Shown: piece by piece, positions 36,701-44,959 of the stretch
Layout: each line of letters starts with the position of its first letter
Numbering within the stretch: position 1 is the stretch's first letter
Assembly: GCA_963802905.1 (NCBI GenBank)
Contig: CAWDKH010000012.1
Location: forward strand, 1 to 64,000
DNA: 64,000 nt
From: DASQFQ01 sp963802905
Lineage (GTDB): Bacteria; Actinomycetota; Thermoleophilia; Solirubrobacterales; Solirubrobacteraceae
Reading direction: 5' to 3'
Notes under the pieces: generated by a model
Told to the model about the DNA's origin: nothing
Seen by the model: only the letters and a program-made list of their open reading frames with translations
Databases searched by the model: none
Program-made: the position numbers and the translations under genes

Positions 36701-39700
36701 ACGCTGCTCGCCACCGCCACGTTCACCAACGAGACGGCGAGCGGCTGGCAGCAGGTGACGTTCGGCCACGCCGGTCGCCGATCACCGCCAACACGACCTA
36801 CGTCGCCTCCTACTCACGCGCCGCGCGGCAACTACGCGGTCAGCGAGCGACTTCTTCGCCGCCGCGCGGCGTCGACACGCCCGCCGCTGCACGCGCTCAG
36901 GGACGGCGTCGACGGCGGCAACGGCGTCTACGGCTACGGCCCGAGCGGCACCTTCCCGACCGGGACTTACCGGACCGACGAACTACTGGGTCGACGTCGT
37001 CTTCGACGACAGCACCGGCGCCGACACGACGGCGCCGACGGATCACCGGCGAGCTACCCGCCGAGCGGCAGCGAGGGCGTGCCGCCGGCCACCAACGTCG
37101 TCGTCGGCGTTCAACGAGGCGATGACCGCGCGACCATCACCACCTCGACCGTGCAGCTCCGCGACCCCGCGGGCAACCTCGTCCCGCCGACGGTCTCCTA
37201 CGACGCTCGAGCCAGAAGTGCGACGCTCGACCCAAGCGGCGACCTCGCCGACACGACCGCGATACACGGTCAAGGTCCAGGGCGGAGCCGGTGGCGTGGC
37301 GGACCGCGCCGGCAACACGCTGGCCGCCGATCGCAGCTGGACGTTCACCACCGGCAGCGCCGCCCGGCCCGCCGCCCGACGAGGGCGCCGGCGGCCCGAT
37401 CCTGGTGATCGGCAAGGCGTCGAACCCGTTCACGTCGCTACTACGCGGAGATCCTCCGCGCCGAGGGCCTGACGCAGTTCACGGTCAAGGACATCAGCAC
37501 CGTGCACCGCCGACGACGCTGGCGGGCTACGACGTGATGATCCTGGGTGACATAGTCGCTGACGCTCGGCGCAGGCGTCGATGCTCAGCACGTGGGTGAC
37601 CGGCGGCGGCGACCTGGTCGCCATGCGGCCGGACAAGCAGCTCGCGGGCCTGCTCGGCCTCACCGACGCCGGCTCGACGCTCGCCAACGCCTACCTGCAA
37701 GGTCGACACGTCGAGCCGCGCCGGGCGCGGGATCGTCAGCCAGACCATGCAGTTCCACGGCATCGCCGATCGCTACAGCCTCAACGGCGCGACGAGCGTC
37801 GCCGACCTCTACTCGACCGCGACGGCCGCCACCACCGCGCCCGCCGTGACGATGCGGAGCGTCGGCAGCCAGGGCGGCCGCGCCGCGGCGTTCACCTACG
37901 ACCTCGCCAAGTCGGTCGTCTACACACGCCAGGGCAACCCGGCGTGGGAGGGCCAGGAGCGTGACGGCACCGGCCCCGATCCGCTCCGATGACCTGTTCT
38001 TCGGCAACGCGTCGTTCGACCCGCAGCCCAACTGGATCGACCTGAGCAAGGTCGCGATCCCACAGGCGGACGAGCAGCAGCGCCTGCTCGTGAACCTGCT
38101 CGGCACGCTGACCGCCGACAAGAAGCCGATCCCGCGCTTCTGGTACCTGCCGCGCGGGGTCAAGGCCGCCGTGATCATGACCGGTGACGACCACGCGAAC
38201 GGCGCCACCGCAAGCCGCTTCGACCAGTTCCGCGCCGCGAGCCCGGCCGGCTGCTCGGTCGCCCAGTGGGAGTGCATCCGCGGCACGTCCTACGTCTACT
38301 CCGGTCTCGCCGCTGACCAACGCCCAGGCCGTGACGGCCACCGCCGACGGGTTCGAGGTGGGCTTGCACGTCACCACGGACTGCGGGGACTACACCCCGG
38401 CCTCGCTCGAGGACGACTACGCGCGAGCAGCTGCTCAGCTGGACGAACCGCTACCCGAGCCTACCGCGCCGGTGTCCGAGCGTACGCACTGCATCGCGTT
38501 CAGCGACTGGGCTTCGACGCCGAAGACCGACCTCGCGCCACGGCATGCGGCTGATGCCAACTACTACTACTGGCCGCCGGAGTGGGTGCTCAACGTGCCG
38601 GGCATGTTCACCGGCTCGGGCATGCCGATGCGCTTCGCCGACACCGACGGCTCGATGATCGACGTCTACCAGTCGACGACGCAGATGACGGACGAGTCGG
38701 ATCAGAGGCTACCCGTTCACGGTCGACACGCTGCTCGACCGCGCCCTCGGCTCCACCGGCTACTACGGCGCGTTCAACGCCAACATGCACACCGACGCCG
38801 TCAGCTCGCCGGGCGCCGACGCCATCGTCGCTTCGGCGAAGGCGCGCGGTGTGCCGGTGGTGAGCGCCCGCCAGATGCTGACCTGGCTCGACGGTCGCAA
38901 CGGCTCGACGTTCGACAACGATCGCGTGGAGCAACGACACGCTCAGCTTCCGGGTCGGCGTGGGCGCGGGCGCGACCGGGCTGCGCGGCATGGTGCCCGC
39001 TCAGTTCAACGGCAAGGCGCTCAGAAGCGTGACCCGCGACGGCAGCGCCGGTGACGGTCACGCGCGAGACGATCAAGGGCGTCGAGTACGCGTTCTTCGC
39101 CGCCTCCGCCGGCCAGTACGCGGCGAGCTACGAGGCGGACACGCACCGCACCCGCGATCTCGAGCGTCGCGTCCACGGCGGCGATCGACGGCACCGCGAC
39201 CGTCACCTGGACGACCGACGAGGCGGCCGACTCGCGCGTCGACTACGGCACGAGCGCCGGTTCGCCTTACCCAGAACGCGACAGACGCCGGCGCCGTGAC
39301 CGCCCACAGCATCAAGCTCACCGGGCTCACGGCAGGGACGACCTACTTCTTCCGCGTGCGCTCCGCCGACGGCTCGGGCAACGCGACCACCGCTCCCGAC
39401 ACGCCCGCGTCGTTCAAGACCTACGATCGGCCAGGCGCCGGCCGCCGCCGGTGATCGAGACCGGCACGCTGCGGACCGGGCCGGCCTCGCGCCTGACGAC
39501 CAGCGACAACGTGCTCTACGAGGTCAACTCGACGACGGCCAGCCCACGGACGTCCTCCTGGTACGGCAGCTTCACCGGTGTCACCGCCGGTGCCGGCCAA
39601 CCTCAAGATCACCTACGAAGGCCGCAACTCGCGCTCGTGCACGCAGACGCTGTCGGCCTGGCGCTGGAGCGACAGCACCTGGCAGCAGTTCGACTCGCGC

Positions 39701-39868
39701 GCCGTGACGACCACCGACATCACGATCAGCAACGTCGACCCGCCCGGGGCGTCGGCCGGCTTCATCAGCCCGACCGGCGAGGTGCGGGTGCGGGTGCGCT
39801 GCACGGGGCCGACCGCGAACTTCTTCTCCAGCGGGGACCTGATGCGCATCGCCTACCAGCGCCCCTAG
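33738..39868 (+). CDS. Giant secreted multidomain protein: N,N-dimethylformamidase beta-like, Ig-like, DUF4082 x2, deacetylase-like and FN3 domains (multiply frame-disrupted as assembled)
   Basis: ATG 33738 starts a signal peptide (LAAAAAALVLGVGASPAAAA). Following sense through the frames gives: an N,N-dimethylformamidase large-subunit-like domain (YRMGYYGGSGARKVATV, VFNAEYPMVRFLERNGYN, HLAFFSGNEVFWKTR; ~33.85-35.3 kb); an Ig-like domain (~35.3-35.6); DUF4082; a Big_5-like domain; a second DUF4082; a second Big_5; a ThuA/deacetylase-like half (LVIGKASNPFTS, LVAMRPDKQLAGLLGL, IMTGDDHANGATA; ~37.4-39.1); a fibronectin III module (~39.15-39.4); and a C-terminal beta domain. About 65-70 single-base insertions break the frame; removing them gives ~2,020 residues with no stop that I saw. 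Likely an exported carbohydrate-related protein; true function unknown. Confidence 0.75.
35643..36128 (+). repeat. DUF4082 repeat unit 1 in the giant secreted protein
   Basis: Encodes CPCTIWPSS to ENYWVDVVFD, including GVKFRADADGRITGLRFYKG and GHLWTRTGTLLATATF. It is closely similar to the unit at 36510-37007, showing a recent internal duplication. Beta-sandwich domains of this type are thought to bind carbohydrate. Confidence 0.8.
36510..37007 (+). repeat. DUF4082 repeat unit 2 in the giant secreted protein
   Basis: Second copy, with GVKFRADTDGLITGLRFYKG, FTNETASGWQQV and PPLHALRDGVDGGNG matching unit 1 almost residue for residue once the extra bases are removed. The two units differ mainly at third codon positions. 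Confidence 0.8.
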
Positions 39869-39895
39869 GCCTGAGGTTCCGGGTACACGCCGGAA

Positions 39896-41695
39896 ATGCG
39901 CAAACTGTCCCTGCCGCTGGCTTTCGCGGCGCTCGCCCTGCTCGCCCCCGTCGCGTCTGCCCGCGATCAGACCGTCACGTCGTTCGACGGCACGCAGATC
40001 TCGACGAGCTTCTTCCCCGCCGCCGGGCTGAAGCCGGGCCAGAAGGCACCGACCGTGCTGATGACCCACGGCTGGGCCGGGACGCGCACGACTGACGAGA
40101 ACGCCGGCTCGAGCGAGGCGGTCGGCAACACCGGCGTCGGCCCGCTGCGCAAGGCGGGGTTCAACGTCCTCACCTGGGACTCGCGCGGGTTCGGCACCTC
40201 GGGCGGCGTGGTGACCGTCGACTACAAGGACAACGAGGGCCGCGACGCAGTGGCGCTGATCGACTGGCTCGCGAAGCAGCCCGAGGCCAAGCTCGACAAG
40301 ACCGGGGACCCGCGCGTCGGGATGCACGGCGCCTCCTACGCCGGCGGCATCGAGTGGGTGACCGCCGCGATCGACAAGCGCGTCGACGCGATCGCGCCCG
40401 CCATCTCCTGGCACTCGCTGCTGACCTCGCTGTATCGCGAGGACCTGGCCAAGACCGGTTGGGGCTCCGCGCTCTACGGTGCCGGGCTGCCCGCCGCGAA
40501 CGCGCAGGGCGGCGGGCTGGACCCGCACATCACGTCCTCGTTTACCTCGGGGCTGGCCACCGGGCACTTCAGCCCCGCGGACCGCGCGTGGTTCGACTCG
40601 CGCGGCCCGGGCGACGCCCTGGTGAACCAGGTTCGGGTCCCGACGCTGATGCTCCAGGGCACCGCCGACACGCTGTTCTCGCTCAGCGAGTCGATGCGCA
40701 ATGACGCGATCCTGCGCAAGAACGGCGTCCCGCACAAGCTGATCTGGTTCTGCGGCGGCCACGGGACGTGCCTGACCGGCGCCGGGCCCGCCGGGCGGCT
40801 CGAGAAGGCGACCGTCGCCTGGCTGCGGCGCAACCTGGCCGGTCAGAACTCGGTCGGTACGGGCCCGGGCTTCGAGTGGCTCGCCGATGACGCGCAGTGG
40901 CGCTCCACCCCCGCCTTCCCGCCGCCGTCGGGCGCGCCGCTGACCGCGCGCGGCTCCGGCACGCTCGTGCTCAACCCGGCCGACGTGACCTCCGGCACGC
41001 CGATCGCGGCCGGGCCGGCGACCAACGCGGTGAACGTCCCGATCCCGCCGCCGGCCGCGGCGACGCAGGTGGTCGGTGAGCCCAAGCTCGAGCTGACGTA
41101 CAGCGGCACCGGCTCGGCGACGGGCACGCACGTGCTGGCGCAGATCGTCGACGAGGGGCGCAACGTCGTGCTCGGCAACCAGGTCACGCCGATCCCGGTC
41201 ACGCTCGACGGCAAGTCGCACACCGTCACACGCGGGCTCGAGGGCGTCGCGGCGTCGATCGGCAAGGGCGCGCGCTACCGCCTGCAGGTGATCGGCGGCA
41301 GCCAGGTCTACGGGCCGGTGCGCAGCGCCGCGGCGATCCAGCTGTCTTCGATCAAGCTCACGCTCCCGACCGCGACCGGCTTCAGCGGCCCCGGCGCGTC
41401 GAGCGGCGTCCTCCCCACCTCGCGGCGCTGCCTGTCGCGGCGCCGCTTCGAGATCCGCGTCAAGCGCGGGCGCGGGAAGGCGCGGCTGCGCTCGGCGAAG
41501 GTGTGGGTCAACGGCAAGCGCGTGAAGGTCCGGCGCCGTGCCGGGCGCCTGCGTGCCGTGGTCGACCTGCGCGGGCAGCGCAAGCAGCGCGTGAAGGTCA
41601 GAATCGTGGCGCGGACGCGGAGCGGCAAGGTCCTGCGCGACAAGCGCGTCTACCGGACCTGCACGAAGAAGCGCAAGCGCGCCAAGAAGGGCTAG
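39896..41695 (+). CDS. Secreted CocE/NonD (S15-like) alpha/beta hydrolase
   Basis: 599 residues. Signal peptide LSLPLAFAALALLAPVASA; hydrolase core with VLMTHGWAGTRT, FNVLTWDSRGFGTSGG, nucleophile serine in GMHGASYAGGIEW, acid region LMLQGTADTLFSL and His in FCGGHGTC. A jelly-roll C-domain follows (about residues 340-480). The last ~110 residues are extremely basic (KRGRGKARLRSAKVWVNGKR, final KKRKRAKKG), possibly a cell-wall-binding beta module. It is 27 nt after the giant protein gene, on the same strand, and its frame is intact. Confidence 0.85.
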   Translation: MRKLSLPLAFAALALLAPVASARDQTVTSFDGTQISTSFFPAAGLKPGQKAPTVLMTHGWAGTRTTDENAGSSEAVGNTGVGPLRKAGFNVLTWDSRGFGTSGGVVTVDYKDNEGRDAVALIDWLAKQPEAKLDKTGDPRVGMHGASYAGGIEWVTAAIDKRVDAIAPAISWHSLLTSLYREDLAKTGWGSALYGAGLPAANAQGGGLDPHITSSFTSGLATGHFSPADRAWFDSRGPGDALVNQVRVPTLMLQGTADTLFSLSESMRNDAILRKNGVPHKLIWFCGGHGTCLTGAGPAGRLEKATVAWLRRNLAGQNSVGTGPGFEWLADDAQWRSTPAFPPPSGAPLTARGSGTLVLNPADVTSGTPIAAGPATNAVNVPIPPPAAATQVVGEPKLELTYSGTGSATGTHVLAQIVDEGRNVVLGNQVTPIPVTLDGKSHTVTRGLEGVAASIGKGARYRLQVIGGSQVYGPVRSAAAIQLSSIKLTLPTATGFSGPGASSGVLPTSRRCLSRRRFEIRVKRGRGKARLRSAKVWVNGKRVKVRRRAGRLRAVVDLRGQRKQRVKVRIVARTRSGKVLRDKRVYRTCTKKRKRAKKG

Positions 41696-41811
41696 CCGCG
41701 GAGCAGGTCGCGCACGAAGCGCTTCAGCCGCTCGAGCGGCCCGCGCTCGACCGCGCGGAGCACGATCGTGCCGTCTGCGCGGCGTTCCGGGATGAGCTCG
41801 AGGCGCGACAT
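41692..41811 (-). CDS. Possible 39-residue small protein
   Basis: ATG 41811 to TAG 41692, sharing CTAG with the hydrolase stop. The peptide reads MSRLELIPERRADGTIVLRA followed by a short amphipathic helix with Leu/Arg. It has balanced composition and a plausible strand-turn-helix pattern, unlike typical shadow ORFs, but there is no second line of evidence. Confidence 0.35.
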   Translation of the reverse strand: MSRLELIPERRADGTIVLRAVERGPLERLKRFVRDLLRG

Positions 41812-41912
41812 GCGTACATCTTGATCGGCGTTTCTCACGGAGACCTCAAGATTACTTACCAATCGTAGGCACTCAATGCTTGCAGATCGTCGCCGCGGGT
41901 AGTCCCGCGTCG

Positions 41913-42860
41913 ATGACTGAAACCGCTACCAACGGCCACGCCCCCCAGACGCCGACCGACCTCTCCAAGCGAACCTGGATCGGCACGCTCAAGCGCACCC
42001 TCCGCGAGTTCAAGGAAGACGACCTGACGCTGCTGGCCGCGGCGCTCACCTACTACGGGATCCTCTCGCTCTTCCCAGCGCTGCTCGTGCTGCTCGCGCT
42101 GCTCGGGCTCGCCGGGCAGAGCACGATCGACACGCTGCTCGAGAACGTCGGCGCGATCGCACCGAGCGCGACGAACGACGTCATCACCAACGCCGTGCGC
42201 AACCTGCAGTCCAACAGCAGCGGTGCGGGCCTCGCCTTCATCATCGGCATTGCGGGCGCGCTGTGGTCGGCCTCCGGCTACGTCGGCGGCTTCATGAAGG
42301 CCTCGAACATCATCTACGAGGTCGAGGAGGGGCGGAAGTTCTGGAAGCTCAAGCCGCTCCAGATCTTCGTCACGGTGGTCATCGTCGTGCTGACGACGCT
42401 CGTGACCATCGCCGTCGTGGTCAGCGGCCCGATCGCGCAGCGGGTGGGCGACGTCTTCGGCCTCGGCGACACCGCCGTGACCGTGTTCAACATCGTCAAG
42501 TGGCCGGTGATCGCACTGATCGTCAGCCAGATCTTCGCGTTCCTCTACTGGGTGAGCCCGAACGTCAAGCAGCCCGGGTACCGGTGGATCAGCCCCGGTG
42601 GCTTCCTCGCCGTCGTGCTGTGGATCATCGCGTCGGGGGCGTTCGCGTTCTACGTCGCCAACTTCGGCTCCTACAGCAAGACCTACGGAAGCATGGCGGC
42701 GGTGATCATCTTCCTCGTCTGGCTGTGGATCACCAACCTGGTGATGCTGCTGGGCGCCGAGTTCAACGCCGAGGTCGAGCGCGGGCGCCAGATCGAGGGC
42801 GGCCACGACCCCGAGGTCGAGCCCTTCCTCCCCCACCGCGAGGCGCCGAAGGCCTCCTAG
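41913..42860 (+). CDS. YihY/virulence-factor BrkB family membrane protein
   Basis: 315 residues from ATG 41913. REFKEDDLTLLAAALTYYGI and LSLFPALLVLLALLGL at the start, then GALWSASGYVGGFMKASN, FLYWVSPNVKQPGYRWISPG and SYSKTYGSMAAVIIFLVWLW are characteristic; six TM segments are expected. The family is widespread and its transport role is unsettled. It ends tail-to-tail (4-nt overlap) with the HEVSH protein. Confidence 0.92.
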   Translation: MTETATNGHAPQTPTDLSKRTWIGTLKRTLREFKEDDLTLLAAALTYYGILSLFPALLVLLALLGLAGQSTIDTLLENVGAIAPSATNDVITNAVRNLQSNSSGAGLAFIIGIAGALWSASGYVGGFMKASNIIYEVEEGRKFWKLKPLQIFVTVVIVVLTTLVTIAVVVSGPIAQRVGDVFGLGDTAVTVFNIVKWPVIALIVSQIFAFLYWVSPNVKQPGYRWISPGGFLAVVLWIIASGAFAFYVANFGSYSKTYGSMAAVIIFLVWLWITNLVMLLGAEFNAEVERGRQIEGGHDPEVEPFLPHREAPKAS

Positions 42861-43609
42861 CGCAGCTTCGACGTCAGGTTCTTGTCGACCGCGGCGCCGA
42901 TGATCGAGGCGAGGCGCTCGCCGTGGCGCGCCTTGGCGGTCGCCTCGGTCATGCCCTCCTTGTAGTAGTCGCCCATGATCGAGTGGTCGTCGTAGACCTT
43001 GCGATTCGGGACGCTGACGTCGGCGTACTCGTCGAGCAGCCCCATCTGGTGGCTGACCTCGTGCACGTGGGTGTAGTCGGGCGAGTCGATGTACCAGTTC
43101 TGGCGGTTGTCGGCGCCCTTGCCCTTGTGCAGGCTGACCGTGAGGTGCTGGCCGGAGTCGACGAACTTGACCTCGGGCCGGACCAGCCAGTCGCGGTCGG
43201 ACCAAGGCCACGTGCGGTGCTCGTGGAAGATGAACTTCGAGTCCCACATCAGGCTGAAGCGAGAGCGAGTGAAGATCCGGAAGTGCGTGAGCTGATCGTC
43301 GGTGATGCCGTCGTCGGGGTTGAGCTTGACGTTGATCGTCAGCCACATGGTCGGCGTCGAGGCGTCCTCGTCGAAGCTCACGTCGAACTTGGCGTCCCAG
43401 TTGACGTTCTCCGCCCCGGTCGTCTCCTCGCGAACGTGCTTGGTGACCGTGGTGGTGTCCGCGCGGGCGAGCAGCTGCGCGACGGCGCGGTTGCCGGCGC
43501 TGCGCTGGAGGGCGAGGATGCGGCCGGCCTGCGTGGGCGCCAGCGACGTCGTGCTCGCGGGGGCGGCGACCTCGGCGCCGGCCTCGGTCTGCTCGACGGC
43601 CTCCTTCAC
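42857..43609 (-). CDS. Putative metalloprotease-like protein with LQRSAGNRAV motif
   Basis: 250 residues from GTG 43609, which overlaps the upstream stop (GTGA). Residues ~30-45 carry ILALQRSAGNRAVAQLLAR, a short motif recurrent in actinobacterial proteins associated with contractile injection systems and DUF4157 proteins. Near the C-terminus YTHVHEVSHQMGLLDEYAD contains HExxH followed by GLLDEY, a zincin-type metal site. There is no signal peptide. The motif association suggests an effector loaded by a phage-tail-like system, but no such structural genes occur in this window. Confidence 0.6.
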   Translation of the reverse strand: MKEAVEQTEAGAEVAAPASTTSLAPTQAGRILALQRSAGNRAVAQLLARADTTTVTKHVREETTGAENVNWDAKFDVSFDEDASTPTMWLTINVKLNPDDGITDDQLTHFRIFTRSRFSLMWDSKFIFHEHRTWPWSDRDWLVRPEVKFVDSGQHLTVSLHKGKGADNRQNWYIDSPDYTHVHEVSHQMGLLDEYADVSVPNRKVYDDHSIMGDYYKEGMTEATAKARHGERLASIIGAAVDKNLTSKLR

Positions 43610-44034
43610 CGCGGCTCCCCGTAGGGCAGCGCGCCGCCGGTGACCTCTTCGGTCAGCGCCTGCCAGCGGGTCAGCAGGCGGTCGAGGCGGTCGTCGCCGA
43701 AGCGGTCGGCGTGCCACAGCTGCGCCTCGTGGACCGGCTCGCCGCCGGCGCGCAGGGCGACGCGGACGGGATCGTCGTCGGGATCACGGCCGCCCGCGCG
43801 CGGGCGCAGCGCAGCGACGTCGAGCTCGGCGAGCTCCTCCGCGAGCGCTCGCAGCCGATCGTCGGCGAGCGTCGCGTGCCAGTCGCGCTCGGCGCCGGAG
43901 CGCAGCTGCACCACGTCGACCTCGCCCGATCCGTGGACGGTCAGCGCGACCTGCCCGTTGCGGAAGTGCTCGCGCCCGACGGCGACCTCCAGCTCACTGC
44001 CCGGGTCCTGGAGCAACGGCTGCGCGGTGGCCAT
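43606..44034 (-). CDS. Conserved-looking hypothetical protein upstream of the HEVSH protein
   Basis: 142 residues from ATG 44034. Hydrophilic, acidic, mixed beta then helical: ELEVAVGREHFRNGQVALTV, GEVDVVQLRSGAERDW, RLRALAEELAELDVAALRP, LLTRWQALTEEVTGG. No motif or membrane segment that I recognise. The GTGA overlap with the next gene implies stoichiometric co-expression, so it may be its chaperone, inhibitor or immunity partner (inference). Confidence 0.6.
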   Translation of the reverse strand: MATAQPLLQDPGSELEVAVGREHFRNGQVALTVHGSGEVDVVQLRSGAERDWHATLADDRLRALAEELAELDVAALRPRAGGRDPDDDPVRVALRAGGEPVHEAQLWHADRFGDDRLDRLLTRWQALTEEVTGGALPYGEPR

Positions 44035-44053
44035 TGGCGGACGTTATCCGACC

Positions 44054-44083
44054 TTGACATGTGACCTTTTGGTCACCTATTAT
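44054..44083 (+). promoter_or_regulatory. ArsR promoter with operator filling the spacer
   Basis: TTGACA (44054-44059) and TATTAT (44078-44083) are separated by 18 nt. The spacer contains the perfect palindrome GTGACC-TTTT-GGTCAC (44061-44076). Transcription should begin at about 44090, at the ATG of the ArsR gene (44091), giving a leaderless mRNA. A repressor on the palindrome would block polymerase directly. Confidence 0.8.
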
Positions 44084-44090
44084 GGATCGT

Positions 44091-44411
44091 ATGACCGACG
44101 ACGACCGCGTGTTCAAGGCGCTCGCGGACCCGACGCGTCGCTTCCTCCTCGACCGGCTCTTCGAGCGTGACGGCCGCACGCTGACCGAGCTCGAGTCGGG
44201 GCTGGAGATGACGCGCTTCGGCGTCATGAAGCACCTGCGCCTGCTCGAGGACGCGGGCCTCGTCGTCCCTCGCCGATCGGGTCGCGAGAAGCTGCACTTC
44301 CTCAACCCCGTGCCGATTCGGCTGATCCACGACCGCTGGATCGACAAGTACACGGAGCGCCACGTCTCGGCGCTCGCCGACCTCAAGTCACAACTGGAGC
44401 AGAGCGCATGA
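44091..44411 (+). CDS. ArsR family (winged-helix) transcriptional regulator
   Basis: 106 residues from ATG 44091. An ATG at 44082 overlaps the -10 and is not a likely start. RVFKALADPTRRFLLDRLFE, LTELESGLEMTRFGVMKHLRLLEDAGLVVPRRSGREKLHF are the typical helix-turn-helix and wing. There are no metal-binding Cys pairs, so it belongs to the group paired with SRPBCC proteins. It overlaps the AHSA1 gene start (ATGA), and the GTGACC palindrome upstream is its likely operator. Confidence 0.9.
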   Translation: MTDDDRVFKALADPTRRFLLDRLFERDGRTLTELESGLEMTRFGVMKHLRLLEDAGLVVPRRSGREKLHFLNPVPIRLIHDRWIDKYTERHVSALADLKSQLEQSA

Positions 44412-44911
44412 ATGCAACGGAAATCGCCACCACGACCCAGGTCTACCGAGTGTGGATCAAGGCGACCCCGGAGGCGATCTGGGACGCGATCACCAAGCCC
44501 GAGTGGACCGACCGCTACGGCTACGGGGGCATCCCCGAGTTCGACCTGCGCCCAGGCGCGCGCTACGTCGTCCACCCGGGCGCGGGGATGCGCGAGTTCC
44601 CCAACATCCCGGACGACATCATCGACGGCGAGATCCTCGAGGCCGACCCGCCGCGGCGGCTGTCGATGACGTGGCGGATGCTGATGGACCCCGCCATGGA
44701 GGCCGAGGGCTTCACGAAGCTGACCTACGAGATCGAGGCGACCGAGAGCGCGGGCACGAAGCTCACGGTCATCCACGAGCTCGAGGGCGCGCCGACGCTG
44801 GCCGCGATGGTCGCCGGCGAGGCCGAGGCCGAGGGTGCCGGCGGCGGCTGGGCGTGGGCGCTGTCCGACCTCAAGTCGCTGCTCGAGACCGGCAAGCCCC
44901 TCGCCGGCTGA
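44408..44911 (+). CDS. SRPBCC/AHSA1 (START-like) domain protein
   Basis: 167 residues. VYRVWIKATPEAIWDAITKP, YGYGGIPEFDLRPGARY, EILEADPPRRLSMTWRM and a long C-terminal helix (WAWALSDLKSLLETGKPL) make a helix-grip fold with a ligand pocket. ArsR-AHSA1 pairs are common; ligand unknown. Translationally coupled to the ArsR gene. Confidence 0.88.
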   Translation: MNATEIATTTQVYRVWIKATPEAIWDAITKPEWTDRYGYGGIPEFDLRPGARYVVHPGAGMREFPNIPDDIIDGEILEADPPRRLSMTWRMLMDPAMEAEGFTKLTYEIEATESAGTKLTVIHELEGAPTLAAMVAGEAEAEGAGGGWAWALSDLKSLLETGKPLAG

Positions 44912-44926
44912 GACTCCCCCCGCATG

Positions 44927-44956
44927 GCGGGCGGCCCGCTCCGGCGGGTCGCCCGC
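44927..44956. terminator. GC-rich hairpin between convergent genes
   Basis: A 13-bp stem (GCGGGCGGCCCGC at 44927-44939 with 44944-44956, one G-T pair) and 4-nt loop fill the gap between the AHSA1 stop (44911) and the permease stop (44960). There is no T-tract, so it is a plausible bidirectional terminator rather than a canonical one. Confidence 0.6.
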
Positions 44957-44959
44957 GTG

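Noticed and set aside
33738..39868. Giant gene as a decayed pseudogene
   Set aside because: Decay would bring stops and mixed deletions. The corrected path has no stops that I saw, conserved motifs are intact, and the breaks are almost all extra bases at synonymous positions.
33738..39868. Quadruplet decoding or an alternative genetic code to explain NNCG/NNGC sites
   Set aside because: The same triplets plus following G or C are read normally in hundreds of other places in the window, so context-specific four-base decoding is not credible.
44082..44090. Earlier ATG (44082) or GTG (44061) starts for the ArsR protein
   Set aside because: Both fall inside the operator or -10 element of the evident promoter, so they would not be in the transcript.
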